A DNA stretch of 64,000 nt, from assembly GCF_016772275.1 (NCBI RefSeq), contig NZ_CP065425.1, positions 3,068,653-3,132,652 of the forward strand. The letters are read 5' to 3'. Source of the stretch: Heyndrickxia vini. GTDB lineage: Bacteria > Bacillota > Bacilli > Bacillales > Bacillaceae_C. The notes under the pieces are model-generated. The model searched no databases. It had not been told where the DNA came from and worked only from the letters and a program-made list of their open reading frames with translations. How positions within the stretch are numbered: position 1 is the first letter of the stretch; every line of letters starts with the position of its first letter. Positions 17,039 to 24,645 of this stretch are shown here, one piece after another. The translations under genes and the position numbers were made by a program.

Positions 17039-18016
17039 TTATTCCTTTTTAAAATCTTTTGTACTTCTTACCGTATCAATTGGTCGAACTAGTTTTTCTA
17101 TTTCTTCGCGTTTCGGTTCTAAGAATGGTGGCAGCGATAGTTTTTCACCAAGCGTTTCGTACGGCTCATCCCCCATAAATCCAGGTCCATCTGTCGCAAA
17201 TTCAAACAATATTTGTGGGGCTACATTCGCATATAATGATTCGAAAAAGTGACGATTCACATATCCTGAAATTGGGAATCTAAAGGATTCCATGCGCTTA
17301 ATCCATTCTTCTAATACGGATCGATCCTCTACGCGGAACGCAGCATGGTGAACTGTCCCATACCCTTGTTGACCTCTAGGCAATATCACATTATGCTCAA
17401 CAATTACTTGGGCGCCGTTTCCTCCCTCTCCTACTTCAAAAAGATGGAACGAACCTTCTTTAGCAATTTCTTTGAAAAGAAGAACTTTTTCCAGCACTTC
17501 TTTAAAATAATCAAATTCTGCAATCCGAACGAAAATCGGACCTAGACCGGTAATTGCATATTCTAATGGAATCGGTCCTTTTTGCCAAGGCGTTCCAGAT
17601 TTGACACCTTCATTATTTTCATCAGAAATCAGTTGATACTGTTGATCATCAAAATCGACAAATGATAATGTCTTTTTGCCAAATTGTTCTTCAATTCCGG
17701 TATGCTTTACTTCTAAACGCTCAAAACGTTCAACCCAATAATCCAATGCCGCATCACTTGGAACACGGAAAGAGGTTTTTGCAATCTCATTTGTACCGTG
17801 AATTCCTTTTGGAATGCCTGGAAAATCAAAGAATGTCATATCAGTCCCAGCACTGCCTTTGTCATCAGCAAAAAATAAATGATACGTTTGAATATCATCT
17901 TGATTGACCGTTTTCTTCACTAAACGCATTCCTAATACATAGGTGAAAAATTCATAATTCTTTTCTGCACTGCTCGTTATTGCTGTAACATGGTGAATAC
18001 CTTTTAATTGGTTCAT
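17039..18016 (-). CDS. VOC-family ring-cleaving dioxygenase (MhqO/MhqA type)
   Basis: The 325-residue product has two vicinal-oxygen-chelate modules: the first opens with LKGIHHVTAITSSAEKNYEFFTYVLGMRLVKKTVNQDD, the second has GYGTVHHAAFRVEDR, and FFESLYANVAPQILFEFATDGPGF supplies the last metal ligand (Glu). His-7/8, the second-module HHAAF histidine and that Glu would bind iron or manganese. The B. subtilis homologues MhqA, MhqE and MhqO detoxify hydroquinones and are repressed by MhqR. A perfect MhqR-type palindrome lies about 50 bases upstream, which independently supports the role. CDS is complete and monocistronic. Confidence 0.9.
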   Translation of the reverse strand: MNQLKGIHHVTAITSSAEKNYEFFTYVLGMRLVKKTVNQDDIQTYHLFFADDKGSAGTDMTFFDFPGIPKGIHGTNEIAKTSFRVPSDAALDYWVERFERLEVKHTGIEEQFGKKTLSFVDFDDQQYQLISDENNEGVKSGTPWQKGPIPLEYAITGLGPIFVRIAEFDYFKEVLEKVLLFKEIAKEGSFHLFEVGEGGNGAQVIVEHNVILPRGQQGYGTVHHAAFRVEDRSVLEEWIKRMESFRFPISGYVNRHFFESLYANVAPQILFEFATDGPGFMGDEPYETLGEKLSLPPFLEPKREEIEKLVRPIDTVRSTKDFKKE

Positions 18017-18067
18017 TTTTCTTCCTCCATTAGTACGTATTTTATTTGAAATGTTATTTTTTATTAA

Positions 18068-18087
18068 TTATCTCGAATTCGAGATAA
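18068..18087. promoter_or_regulatory. MhqR-type operator
   Basis: TTATCTCGAATTCGAGATAA is a perfect 20-base palindrome in the promoter of the ring-cleaving dioxygenase. It matches the TATCTCGAATTCGAGATA-type operator bound by the MarR/DUF24-related repressor MhqR of B. subtilis, which is inactivated by quinones. No mhqR gene lies in this window. Confidence 0.85.
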
Positions 18088-18160
18088 ATATATCACAGAC
18101 TGTTTTCATCTGTCAAAGGATTTATTTCCACCATTTTTCCCCAATAATTCTATATTCCTG

Positions 18161-18988
18161 TTAATTCCTATACGACGGTTTTTTTAATGAACATTTCCTT
18201 GCTTCTTCTTGGAATTCAGGCGCGTAATAGCTTAATTTTTTAATAAAATAGCATGTTTCTGGAAAGTGATGTTCTAAAAAACGCAATGTCGTTTTGTTTA
18301 ACAATTTATTCTCTTTATATTTCATTACCATGTGATAAATATAATTATTCATTTCTAATGTTGTTTTTCCTACTTCGTAAGCAAATTCACGTTGCCGAGC
18401 AAACCCAGGCTCTTTAAAACGCATGTAATTTTTTAAATGATGATTTTGCACGATATATAATTGGAATAGGCTGATATAGGTCTCTGTTTGTCTTGTAGCC
18501 ACCATTTCAATCGGATCAATAATACCTTGAAATAAAACGGCATGGCCTAATTGGTCCTCTAGCCATAAATCCATTAGATCGACAATGGAAAGAGGATGTG
18601 GCTCTTTACCTTGAACCCACTGTGTTAAAAGACGTAAGTATTCCTGATTTTCTGATAATGTGCCATTTAAATAAGTAGGAGATAAATTCAAATTCACTTT
18701 ATTATCGATTCTTAACGCCTGTAGTTTCCCTTCAAATTCGAAATATCCTTTTGCAACAGGAAAGGCTAGCTTTGAAAAAGAAATCATTTCCTCATCGGAA
18801 TGGTTTAGTGACTTCGGAAGATTCCGTAAACGATTCAATAAGTCATCAAATAAATGGATATACTGTTGGGCTGTATGAACATACTCCCCTTCACTCACCG
18901 ATAGATGGTCTCTTACAAAATATGCATGGTCCTGCAATATTTCCAACCAGAAAAAATGTTCTTCCCACTCTGTAATGATATTATCCAC
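18161..18988 (-). CDS. DUF2935 four-helix protein
   Basis: The 275-residue product is helical throughout and shows repeated His/Glu-rich motifs typical of DUF2935: EWEEHFFWLEILQDHAYFVRDHLS near the start and DLMDLWLEDQLGHAVLFQGIIDPIE in the second half, giving a ferritin-like pair of four-helix bundles that could bind metals. Proteins of this family occur in Bacillus and Clostridium and have been linked to spores or to metal binding, but the function is unknown. Its neighbours on the right are spore-type genes. A GGGGAGAATGAAG ribosome binding site supports the start. Confidence 0.82.
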   Translation of the reverse strand: MDNIITEWEEHFFWLEILQDHAYFVRDHLSVSEGEYVHTAQQYIHLFDDLLNRLRNLPKSLNHSDEEMISFSKLAFPVAKGYFEFEGKLQALRIDNKVNLNLSPTYLNGTLSENQEYLRLLTQWVQGKEPHPLSIVDLMDLWLEDQLGHAVLFQGIIDPIEMVATRQTETYISLFQLYIVQNHHLKNYMRFKEPGFARQREFAYEVGKTTLEMNNYIYHMVMKYKENKLLNKTTLRFLEHHFPETCYFIKKLSYYAPEFQEEARKCSLKKPSYRN

Positions 18989-19166
18989 TTCATTCTCCCC
19001 TTTCCACTATTCATTCATCCTATTACCAATACATACGATTGTTTTTTAAAAGAAATGTGTCCATTCAAAAGTTTTATAACTTCTATTTCGCAAGTGTACA
19101 AGCTACACATAAATTAGATGTGAATAGGAAGAATATACTTACCAAGAACAAAAAGGATGTTTTTTT

Positions 19167-19634
19167 ATGAGAAGAAAAAATATATATATTCTCTTAATGA
19201 CAATACTTCCATGGCTCACTTTGCCCTTAATAGGCAGAAAAGTAGTCAAACGTTTTCTTCCTGGAACATTATTCATGTCTGTTTACCTTATTATTGAAGG
19301 ACTTATTGCAGAAAAGAAGAAATGGTGGCGATTCCATTACCCTGTTAAGCCAAATGTAATTGGGGAATTCCCATTAATTATAGGTCCATTTTTCATTGGA
19401 TCCCTTTGGATTTTCAAATTCACCTTTGGGAAATTTAAGATTTATCAAGTAATCAATCTCCTTATAGACTACATTTTTATTTATGGGCTTTTAAACATTC
19501 TTGAAAAAATTGGCTATGTGTCACTTATGAAAATGTCTAAATTCCGTCTTTCATTGTTATTTTTAGTGAAAACTTTTTTTATGTATGGTTTCCAAGTGAT
19601 TTATGAAAAATATTTTAGATACAAAAGTATATAA
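19167..19634 (+). CDS. four-helix integral membrane protein, paralogue A
   Basis: The 155-residue product is mostly membrane-embedded. A first helix (ILLMTILPWLTLPLIG) ends in a basic RKVVKRFLPG loop, followed by a helix, a conserved KKKWWRFHYPVKPNVIGEFPLIIGPFFIGSLWIFKFTFGKFK block, and two further helices. It is clearly a paralogue of the next gene. The WWxFxxP..GEFPxxIGPFxxGSxWIxKFTFGKF signature resembles families of spore-former membrane proteins of unknown function; I do not know a name. It starts a run of same-strand genes leading into the spore cluster. Confidence 0.7.
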   Translation: MRRKNIYILLMTILPWLTLPLIGRKVVKRFLPGTLFMSVYLIIEGLIAEKKKWWRFHYPVKPNVIGEFPLIIGPFFIGSLWIFKFTFGKFKIYQVINLLIDYIFIYGLLNILEKIGYVSLMKMSKFRLSLLFLVKTFFMYGFQVIYEKYFRYKSI

Positions 19635-19667
19635 AGGAGCATTCATATATAGAAAGAAGGGAAATCC

Positions 19668-20135
19668 ATGTCACTTAAAAGCCAGTGGATACTTAATGGA
19701 GCGATGATCATCTTTTCATGGCTAACCGTTCCTTTTCTAGGTAAACGCAATATAAAAAGATTTTTTCTTGCCTCTATTTTAATCGTTATATTTGAATCGA
19801 TAAGTGCTTACAGAGGAAAAAAGCGAAAATGGTGGATTTTCTATAATAAACCCCATTCGTTTCTTACAGGAGAATTTCCATTTAATATTGGTCCTTTTTT
19901 AGTCGGCTCCATGTGGATCTTAAAGTTTACATTCGGTAAATTTAAACGGTTTATTTTAGTTAATGCCATTATTGACGGTTTTTTTACCTTCCCACTCATG
20001 ATCGTATTTAAAAAGTTAAAAATTGTTAAATTACATCGGATTAATCATTTGCAATTTTTTCTTTATATCTTTTACAAATCATTTATATTGTATGGGATTC
20101 AGTATATTATTGATTTAAAAAGGAAGTTAACTTAA
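19668..20135 (+). CDS. four-helix integral membrane protein, paralogue B
   Basis: The second copy of a tandem duplication, also 155 residues and starting at an ATG behind AGAAGGGAAATCC. It conserves WLTVPFLGKRNIKRFF, RKWWIFYNKPHSFLTGEFPF, NIGPFLVGSMWILKFTFGKF and a basic C-terminus. The two copies differ most in the terminal helices, so the duplication is old. They lie 33 bases apart and are probably co-transcribed. No function can be assigned; the tryptophan-rich interfacial motif and basic loops suggest a role in the membrane of the forespore or mother cell only by association with the genes that follow. Confidence 0.7.
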   Translation: MSLKSQWILNGAMIIFSWLTVPFLGKRNIKRFFLASILIVIFESISAYRGKKRKWWIFYNKPHSFLTGEFPFNIGPFLVGSMWILKFTFGKFKRFILVNAIIDGFFTFPLMIVFKKLKIVKLHRINHLQFFLYIFYKSFILYGIQYIIDLKRKLT

Positions 20136-20246
20136 AAATGTTCTTGAATGCACATTTTTCGTACAACTAGTGATAATGTTAGGAACTCTTTATCGAAGAT
20201 ATTCATATCCTTTAGTGATGAGCGAATTCCTAAGGGATTGATAGAT

Positions 20247-20735
20247 ATGGTACGTAAACGAATGAAAACGCGAGTAATGGTCAATCAAATAAGTGTCAAT
20301 TCAATCGATACGGCTTCCGGAATTTTTGTCGGGACAAATTATGCGAATAATTGGTCTTCCCACCGGAAAAGCAACTACGGTTTTGGCTCTTTAAGTCATT
20401 CTCAAGCATCCAATAACTACAGCCAAGTCATTGATAATGATTTAGTGGATACCCCTATTAATAGCCAATCCTATCTCTTAATGGATCAACAGATGAGTGG
20501 GAACAATAATAATCAGCTCGATATCGGAGAGATTAATATTAATGTATTAGATTCTAATGCAGCATTAACCATTGGCGATAATTCCTTAAATGGTTGGAGT
20601 TCGCATAGCAAGCGAAATGCAGGGCAAGGAAAATTAATTGGCGCAATAAATAATACTGATAATAAAAACTCCGTTACTGACAGTGATCTCGTCGACACGA
20701 CAATTTCTAATTCCAATATCGGGATTCCAACCTAA
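20247..20735 (+). CDS. GerP-like spore protein with two internal repeats
   Basis: The 162-residue product from ATG 20247 (behind AAGGGATTGATAG) has two copies of one module: VNSIDTASGIFVGTNYANNWSSHRKSNYGFGSL ending in VIDNDLVDTPI, then INVLDSNAALTIGDNSLNGWSSHSKRNAGQGKL ending in VTDSDLVDTTI. The WSSHxKxNxGxG motif recurs in the next gene and more weakly in two later ones. The pattern of a beta strand, small-residue turn and GxN/GDN loop resembles the small GerPA/PB/PE/PF proteins of the spore coat germinant-permeability operon, and possibly B. subtilis YdgA/YdgB beside the coat gene cotP. It is probably a coat protein; the exact family is uncertain. Confidence 0.65.
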   Translation: MVRKRMKTRVMVNQISVNSIDTASGIFVGTNYANNWSSHRKSNYGFGSLSHSQASNNYSQVIDNDLVDTPINSQSYLLMDQQMSGNNNNQLDIGEININVLDSNAALTIGDNSLNGWSSHSKRNAGQGKLIGAINNTDNKNSVTDSDLVDTTISNSNIGIPT

Positions 20736-20778
20736 GAAAACCTTTTACTGTATCGGAATTTTAAAGGAGGGGAGCTAT

Positions 20779-21024
20779 TTGGCGATACCCTTTGCAATAG
20801 GTGCAATCAATGTAAATTCCCAAAACACAAATTCAACCATTTCTGTTGGTCAGAACCAATTACCCGGATGGGCCGCCCATAGAAAGATAAATAATGGGTT
20901 AGGCTTTCAGGCAGGTATCTTTTTCAATATGGCGAACGGCACAGTTGTTATTGATACCGATGTTTTGGATGGTCAAATGAATAATGCGAATATATCTCCA
21001 AGTGCACAAGGTCAAACAATATAA
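20779..21024 (+). CDS. GerP-like spore protein, single module
   Basis: The 81-residue product begins at TTG 20779 immediately behind AAAGGAGGGGAGC. It carries one repeat module: INVNSQNTNSTISVGQNQLPGWAAHRKINNGLGF and VVIDTDVLDGQMNNANIS, parallel to each half of the previous protein. The start chosen gives LAIPFAIGAINV, similar to the MPAIVGPI-like starts of GerPA/GerPF; upstream codons are open but lack a ribosome binding site. A very strong terminator follows, so this gene and the previous one form one unit. Likely a spore-coat or germination protein, by family resemblance and context. Confidence 0.65.
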   Translation: MAIPFAIGAINVNSQNTNSTISVGQNQLPGWAAHRKINNGLGFQAGIFFNMANGTVVIDTDVLDGQMNNANISPSAQGQTI

Positions 21025-21032
21025 TACTTATT

Positions 21033-21074
21033 GGCATCCTTTACGAAATTGGCAAACGTAAAGGATGCCTTTTT
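21033..21074 (+). terminator. intrinsic terminator
   Basis: GGCATCCTTTAC and GTAAAGGATGCC form a perfect 12-base stem followed by a run of six T. It ends the first spore transcription unit. Confidence 0.9.
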
Positions 21075-21159
21075 TATTCGCTTCATTACAAGCTTTTTCG
21101 CATGGCTATCACTTTGTTTACATATACATAGAAAGATAACATCTTTAAAGGAGTTCAAA

Positions 21160-21568
21160 ATGGGGCGCAAAAAACGGTATCATTCCGATGTAAAGCAAAA
21201 GTTAGGATCGAATTTTTCTGAACTTTTATCAGAAATAGCTCCTTTTATCGGCCCTCGTCTAGACATATATGAAACGAATGATACATTTTTTATTACTGCG
21301 GATGTTGCTGGTATCAAGAAAGAAAACCTCTCCGTAAAATTGCAGGATAAAACGTTAATCATAGCGGGAGCCATTCCGGATCAGTTTCATAGCGAGACGG
21401 TACGGGTTTTTTCGCAGGAACGGTATTACGGACATTTCCAAAAAAAAAATACCTCTTCCTAAAGACTGTCTTCTACATCAATTACAAGCAACCCTAGAAA
21501 ATGGGATTTTGGTCATCCAAATTCCTTTAGTTGATTATAATGGTCCAGAAGAAGAGATTGTTTTTTAA
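21160..21568 (+). pseudogene. Hsp20/CotP-like small heat-shock protein, frameshifted at an A10 run
   Basis: From ATG 21160 (behind AAAGGAG) the frame encodes an alpha-crystallin domain start: PRLDIYETNDTFFITADVAGIKKENLSVKLQDKTLIIAGA, then RYYGHFQKK, and stops at 21462 after a run of ten A (21440-21449). Removing one A restores IPLPKDCLLHQLQATLENGILVIQIP, the expected end of the domain with the L-ENGIL-V-I motif, to a stop at 21568, giving 135 residues, a normal Hsp20 length. The spore-coat proteins CotP and CotM of B. subtilis are of this family, which fits the neighbours. The break may be real, a sequence error, or corrected by transcriptional slippage. Confidence 0.8.
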
Positions 21569-21582
21569 CGAGGAGGGAGACC

Positions 21583-21777
21583 ATGACCTTACTTAAATAC
21601 AGTTCTTTAAAAATTAATAAAATAGCAGCTTCTTCAGGATTTTTTATCGGGACAAATATACAAAAGGGCAGAGTGAATAGCACGATTCAAAATGAAGGTT
21701 TTGGCCATATAAACGGAAAGAAAGCGAAAGTGAGAGGGAATGTTGGAATCGTTGAAAGTGAAAAAACCAACGATTAA
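21583..21777 (+). CDS. small GerP-like spore protein
   Basis: The 64-residue product starts at ATG 21583 behind GAGGAGGGAGACC, 15 bases after the restored Hsp20 stop. It has a degenerate copy of the local module: LKINKIAASSGFFIGTNIQKG, then NEGFGHINGKKAKVRGNVGIVE. The GFFIGTN segment parallels GIFVGTN of the first cluster member and SFFVGT of the last one. It is very basic. Its position between Hsp20 and the GerPC-like gene suggests one co-transcribed coat cluster. Family name unknown. Confidence 0.6.
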   Translation: MTLLKYSSLKINKIAASSGFFIGTNIQKGRVNSTIQNEGFGHINGKKAKVRGNVGIVESEKTND

Positions 21778-21806
21778 AATGCTTTTTCTTAAAAGGATTT
21801 GAACAT

Positions 21807-22166
21807 ATGGATAAAATGAATATTATTAAACAAATTGAGGAATTGTCCAAAAAAATATATGCATTCGAAAAAATATTACAAGAAAAAAGCACGGCATCCA
21901 TCCATGTTCAAATAGATATTCAAGACTTACACTTAAAAGAATTGAACCTTGAGGAACTTGCCTTTCATCTTGACAAACTTGATATTCAAGACCTAAGTGG
22001 CATGTTAAACCTCGGAAACACGTTTTCACCTACTGTTCATGCGAAAATGAAAACAAAAAAATCCACTTCAAAGCAACAAAAGAAAGAAAAAGACATTGAA
22101 ATTAAAATAAATGGAAAACCCACTCCCTATTCGATTAAAAACGGAAAGGAAGATGATAGTGAATAG
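21807..22166 (+). CDS. GerPC-like coiled-coil protein
   Basis: The 119-residue product has an N-terminal coiled coil (about residues 3-28, IIKQIEELSKKIYAFEKILQ) followed by IDIQDLHLKELNLEELAFHLDKLDIQDLSGMLNLGNTFSP and a lysine-rich tail. GerPC of B. subtilis has the same plan: a coiled coil, then YKFDQLKVERLEGTLNIGLTP. The FHLDKLDIQDLSGMLNLG stretch matches that pattern well. GerPC is part of the complex that lets germinants reach the spore interior. The next gene overlaps by 14 bases, so translation may be coupled. Confidence 0.65.
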   Translation: MDKMNIIKQIEELSKKIYAFEKILQEKSTASIHVQIDIQDLHLKELNLEELAFHLDKLDIQDLSGMLNLGNTFSPTVHAKMKTKKSTSKQQKKEKDIEIKINGKPTPYSIKNGKEDDSE

Positions 22167-22494
22167 ATTTTCTCCTTCTTTTTTTGTCGGTACTATTTCC
22201 ATAGGAACGGTCGAAGGTGCATCATGCGTAAACCTCGGAAATAATCTTCCGAGCGGATTTGTTAATTATAAGAAGCAAAACCAAGGGTTTGGATCGATTT
22301 CCGGTGACCATACAGACATTCATGACATCTTAGCTACTTTGGAGGAGAAAGACATTAAAGATGTTTTTCACTATGACCCGGAAGAAGATCAAGCTGTTCC
22401 ACAACATATTGCACAACTGGCGGAGGCCATGGCAGACAGTGATTTAGAGATTGAGGAAGAGATGGAGTCTGATGAAATTCATGTAGATGATTAA
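22153..22494 (+). CDS. GerP-like spore protein with acidic tail
   Basis: The 113-residue product starts at ATG 22153 (or GTG 22159, which lies better behind GGAAAGGA). Residues 5-50 are the local module SPSFFVGTISIGTVEGASCVNLGNNLPSGFVNYKKQNQGFGSISGD. The rest is strongly acidic (EDIKD, EEDQ, DSDLEIEEEMESDEIHVDD). Acidic tail plus basic neighbours suggests a partner interaction in the coat. It overlaps the GerPC-like gene and ends the cluster. The intergenic 22495-22617 shows no clear terminator. Confidence 0.62.
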   Translation: MIVNRFSPSFFVGTISIGTVEGASCVNLGNNLPSGFVNYKKQNQGFGSISGDHTDIHDILATLEEKDIKDVFHYDPEEDQAVPQHIAQLAEAMADSDLEIEEEMESDEIHVDD

Positions 22495-22617
22495 TTCTCA
22501 TTTTTAATGATCAACCTTTATAAAAATAGTTGCCATTTAAAATCACTCCGAATACATGAAATCGTTTCTTTCAGAAAAAATACTTACTAAACAAACTACT
22601 AGTAGGTGCATACATTC

Positions 22618-23061
22618 ATGAAAAAAATCCTTCTTATAACTACTTGTTCATTACTCCTTTTCATATACTCCATCCCCAGTTATGCGGATGAACGTTACTA
22701 TCACCCTTCTGAATATTCCAAAGAAGAAGTACTTATGGACCTATTTCTATCATTACTTTCTCCGCATATTGACCATGCTGTTAGTGATTTTTATTCAAAT
22801 TTATTAACTGAAAGTCCCATGGTTTATCCTTATCAAATTTCGATTTTAAATATGAAAAGAATCGGACAGTACCGTTCTTTTGAATTTTCAATGACGATTG
22901 AGGTTACTCCAGTCGTCGGTCCTCATATTGCAGTTGGTAAAGACCATTTAACGTTTTATATTGCTCCTGGCGTAGTGACGCTGACAAAATTCAAACATTT
23001 AGAGTCTTATGAACTCCCTCCTAATTGGCGAGACATTATTAAGAAAAAGAATAACTCTTGA
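22618..23061 (+). CDS. secreted DUF3888 protein
   Basis: The 147-residue product from ATG 22618 has a classical signal peptide (KKILLITTCSLLLFIYSIPSYADE, cleavage after SYA). The mature part shows the DUF3888 pattern: SKEEVLMDLFLSLLSPHIDHAVSDFY, QISILNMKR, FSMTIEVTPVVGPHIAVGKDHLTF, and LTKFKHLESYELPP at the end. The family is found in spore-formers; its function is unknown. A start at GTG 22606 is possible. It follows the spore cluster on the same strand but is separated by about 120 bases. Confidence 0.78.
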   Translation: MKKILLITTCSLLLFIYSIPSYADERYYHPSEYSKEEVLMDLFLSLLSPHIDHAVSDFYSNLLTESPMVYPYQISILNMKRIGQYRSFEFSMTIEVTPVVGPHIAVGKDHLTFYIAPGVVTLTKFKHLESYELPPNWRDIIKKKNNS

Positions 23062-23202
23062 TAAGTGGCAGTAGAAAAAAGGAATTTTAATTTTTATGTA
23101 GAATTTAATTCAGTAGTACTTAAATACTTGGAAGTCATCTCTTGTTACTTTACTTTTGATCTGTATCAACTCTTAGAAAAATAAATTAGGAGCTGATATA
23201 GA

Positions 23203-23607
23203 ATGATTTACACAAACTCACTAGACGGTATAACTACTGATATGTTAAACGGCTTTTTCGTCGATTGGCCAGATCCACCAAATACACAAACCCACTTAAA
23301 ATTATTAAAAAATAGCAGCAACGTAATTATTGCGATTGATGATATGGCAAATCATGTCGTCGGATTTATAACCGCGATAAGTGATGGGGTTTTATCAGCC
23401 TACATTCCATTTCTTGAGGTTTTACCGGAATACAAAAATCAAGGTATTGGAAAAGAATTGGTGAATCGAATGATGAAAGAACTATCTGACATCTACATGA
23501 TTGATTTATGCTGTGATGATGACTTAGTCCCTTATTATGAAAGTTTTAGCATGATGAAAACGAATGGAATGATTGTCAGAAATTATCATAGGCAAGCTGG
23601 GAGTTAA
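23203..23607 (+). CDS. GNAT-family N-acetyltransferase
   Basis: The 134-residue product carries the acetyl-CoA-binding core of the GNAT fold: VVGFITAISDGVLSAYIPFLEVLPEYKNQGIGKELVNRMM, where YKNQGIG is the pyrophosphate-binding loop. The N-terminus (TTDMLNGFFVDWPDPPNTQTHLKLL) fits the acceptor-side helices of YhfO-like acetyltransferases. The acceptor substrate is unknown. It is monocistronic with its own terminator. AGGAGCTGATATAG lies before the ATG. Confidence 0.85.
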   Translation: MIYTNSLDGITTDMLNGFFVDWPDPPNTQTHLKLLKNSSNVIIAIDDMANHVVGFITAISDGVLSAYIPFLEVLPEYKNQGIGKELVNRMMKELSDIYMIDLCCDDDLVPYYESFSMMKTNGMIVRNYHRQAGS

Positions 23608-23622
23608 GTTAATATTACGAAT

Positions 23623-23654
23623 GACGCTTGGATGGTAGGTCCAAGCGTCTTTGT
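23623..23654 (+). terminator. intrinsic terminator after the acetyltransferase
   Basis: GACGCTTGG..CCAAGCGTC stem with TTTGTTTG tail. Confidence 0.8.
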
Positions 23655-23739
23655 TTGTCCGGATTTATTACACGGATGCTGAAACTTCTAAACTAGGAGG
23701 ACACCAGTTCCGTTATCTATGAAAAAATAGATCAATTCC

Positions 23740-24537
23740 TCATGTTTGAGGACATTTTCGAAAACGAAAAATAATTACTGGTGGAATCTCATACCAATCA
23801 AATTGATTTTTTTCGTATTCATAATTGAAACTAGGCTCTTCCATTGCATCGAGGACAAACCCTATTTTGCAAAATAAATTAATATAATAAGATAAGCTCC
23901 TATGAAACATAAGATGAGGAACAGGCTGACCTTGAATTCCTAAAGCTTTATACGGTTCCGGATTTAAGTACTTTGAAATTTGAATACTATTTCTGGCCAC
24001 TATCTCACCATCTACGTCCTCTGTTTCATGTACTTTTTTCATTCCAGGCATTTGAAAACAAGGGTGTGTAATTGAAAAGACAAACGTACCATTTTCCTTT
24101 AATAGTCCATGAAGGGCTCTTATTAATGGAGTTATATCTGCTATATCCATTAAAGCCATATTAGCCACAGCAGCATCAAATCTTGCTAAACCTAGATTTA
24201 TAAGGGAATTATAGTTTGTCGCATCGATGACTCTATAATCAACTTGATGTACATACCCTTTAGTCCTCTGCTTTGCCCTTTCAATCATTTTAGAACTGTA
24301 ATCAAATCCAATAACTTGTGCACCTAGCTCGGCTAATCTTCTAGAGAAGTTCCCATTCCCACAAGCTATATCTAATATTAATTGATTTTCCTTAACATTC
24401 AATAATTGTTCTGTACTTGGTCTAATTAACTCCCGGTGAAATCGATTGCTTTCTTCACCCATATAGTCATCCCAATACTCGGCATTTTCTTCCCATTTCG
24501 ATTGTGAATCTTGTATTAGCTCCTGCCATTCACCCAA
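23740..24537 (-). CDS. class I SAM-dependent methyltransferase
   Basis: The 265-residue product has a Rossmann methyltransferase domain: ILDIACGNGNFSRRLAELGAQVIGFDYSSKMIERA (motif I and acidic loop, about residues 50-85), ARFDAAVANMALMDIADI (motif post-II), and LLKENGTFVFSITHPCF (motif III). The last third accepts the substrate and has NEYEKNQFDWYEIPPVIIFRFRK. I chose TTG 24537 because GAGAGGAG is placed well before it; a longer frame from 24558 would include the ribosome binding site. The substrate is unknown. It stands alone. Confidence 0.78.
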   Translation of the reverse strand: MGEWQELIQDSQSKWEENAEYWDDYMGEESNRFHRELIRPSTEQLLNVKENQLILDIACGNGNFSRRLAELGAQVIGFDYSSKMIERAKQRTKGYVHQVDYRVIDATNYNSLINLGLARFDAAVANMALMDIADITPLIRALHGLLKENGTFVFSITHPCFQMPGMKKVHETEDVDGEIVARNSIQISKYLNPEPYKALGIQGQPVPHLMFHRSLSYYINLFCKIGFVLDAMEEPSFNYEYEKNQFDWYEIPPVIIFRFRKCPQT

Positions 24538-24645
24538 ATTAATTTCTCCTCTCAGCAAAAAAAACTAAATAGAACATAGTTTATTTTCTATTCAAGACGA
24601 GAAAATCCTTCATATTCATCATCAATTCTGGGTAGTTCACGCCAT

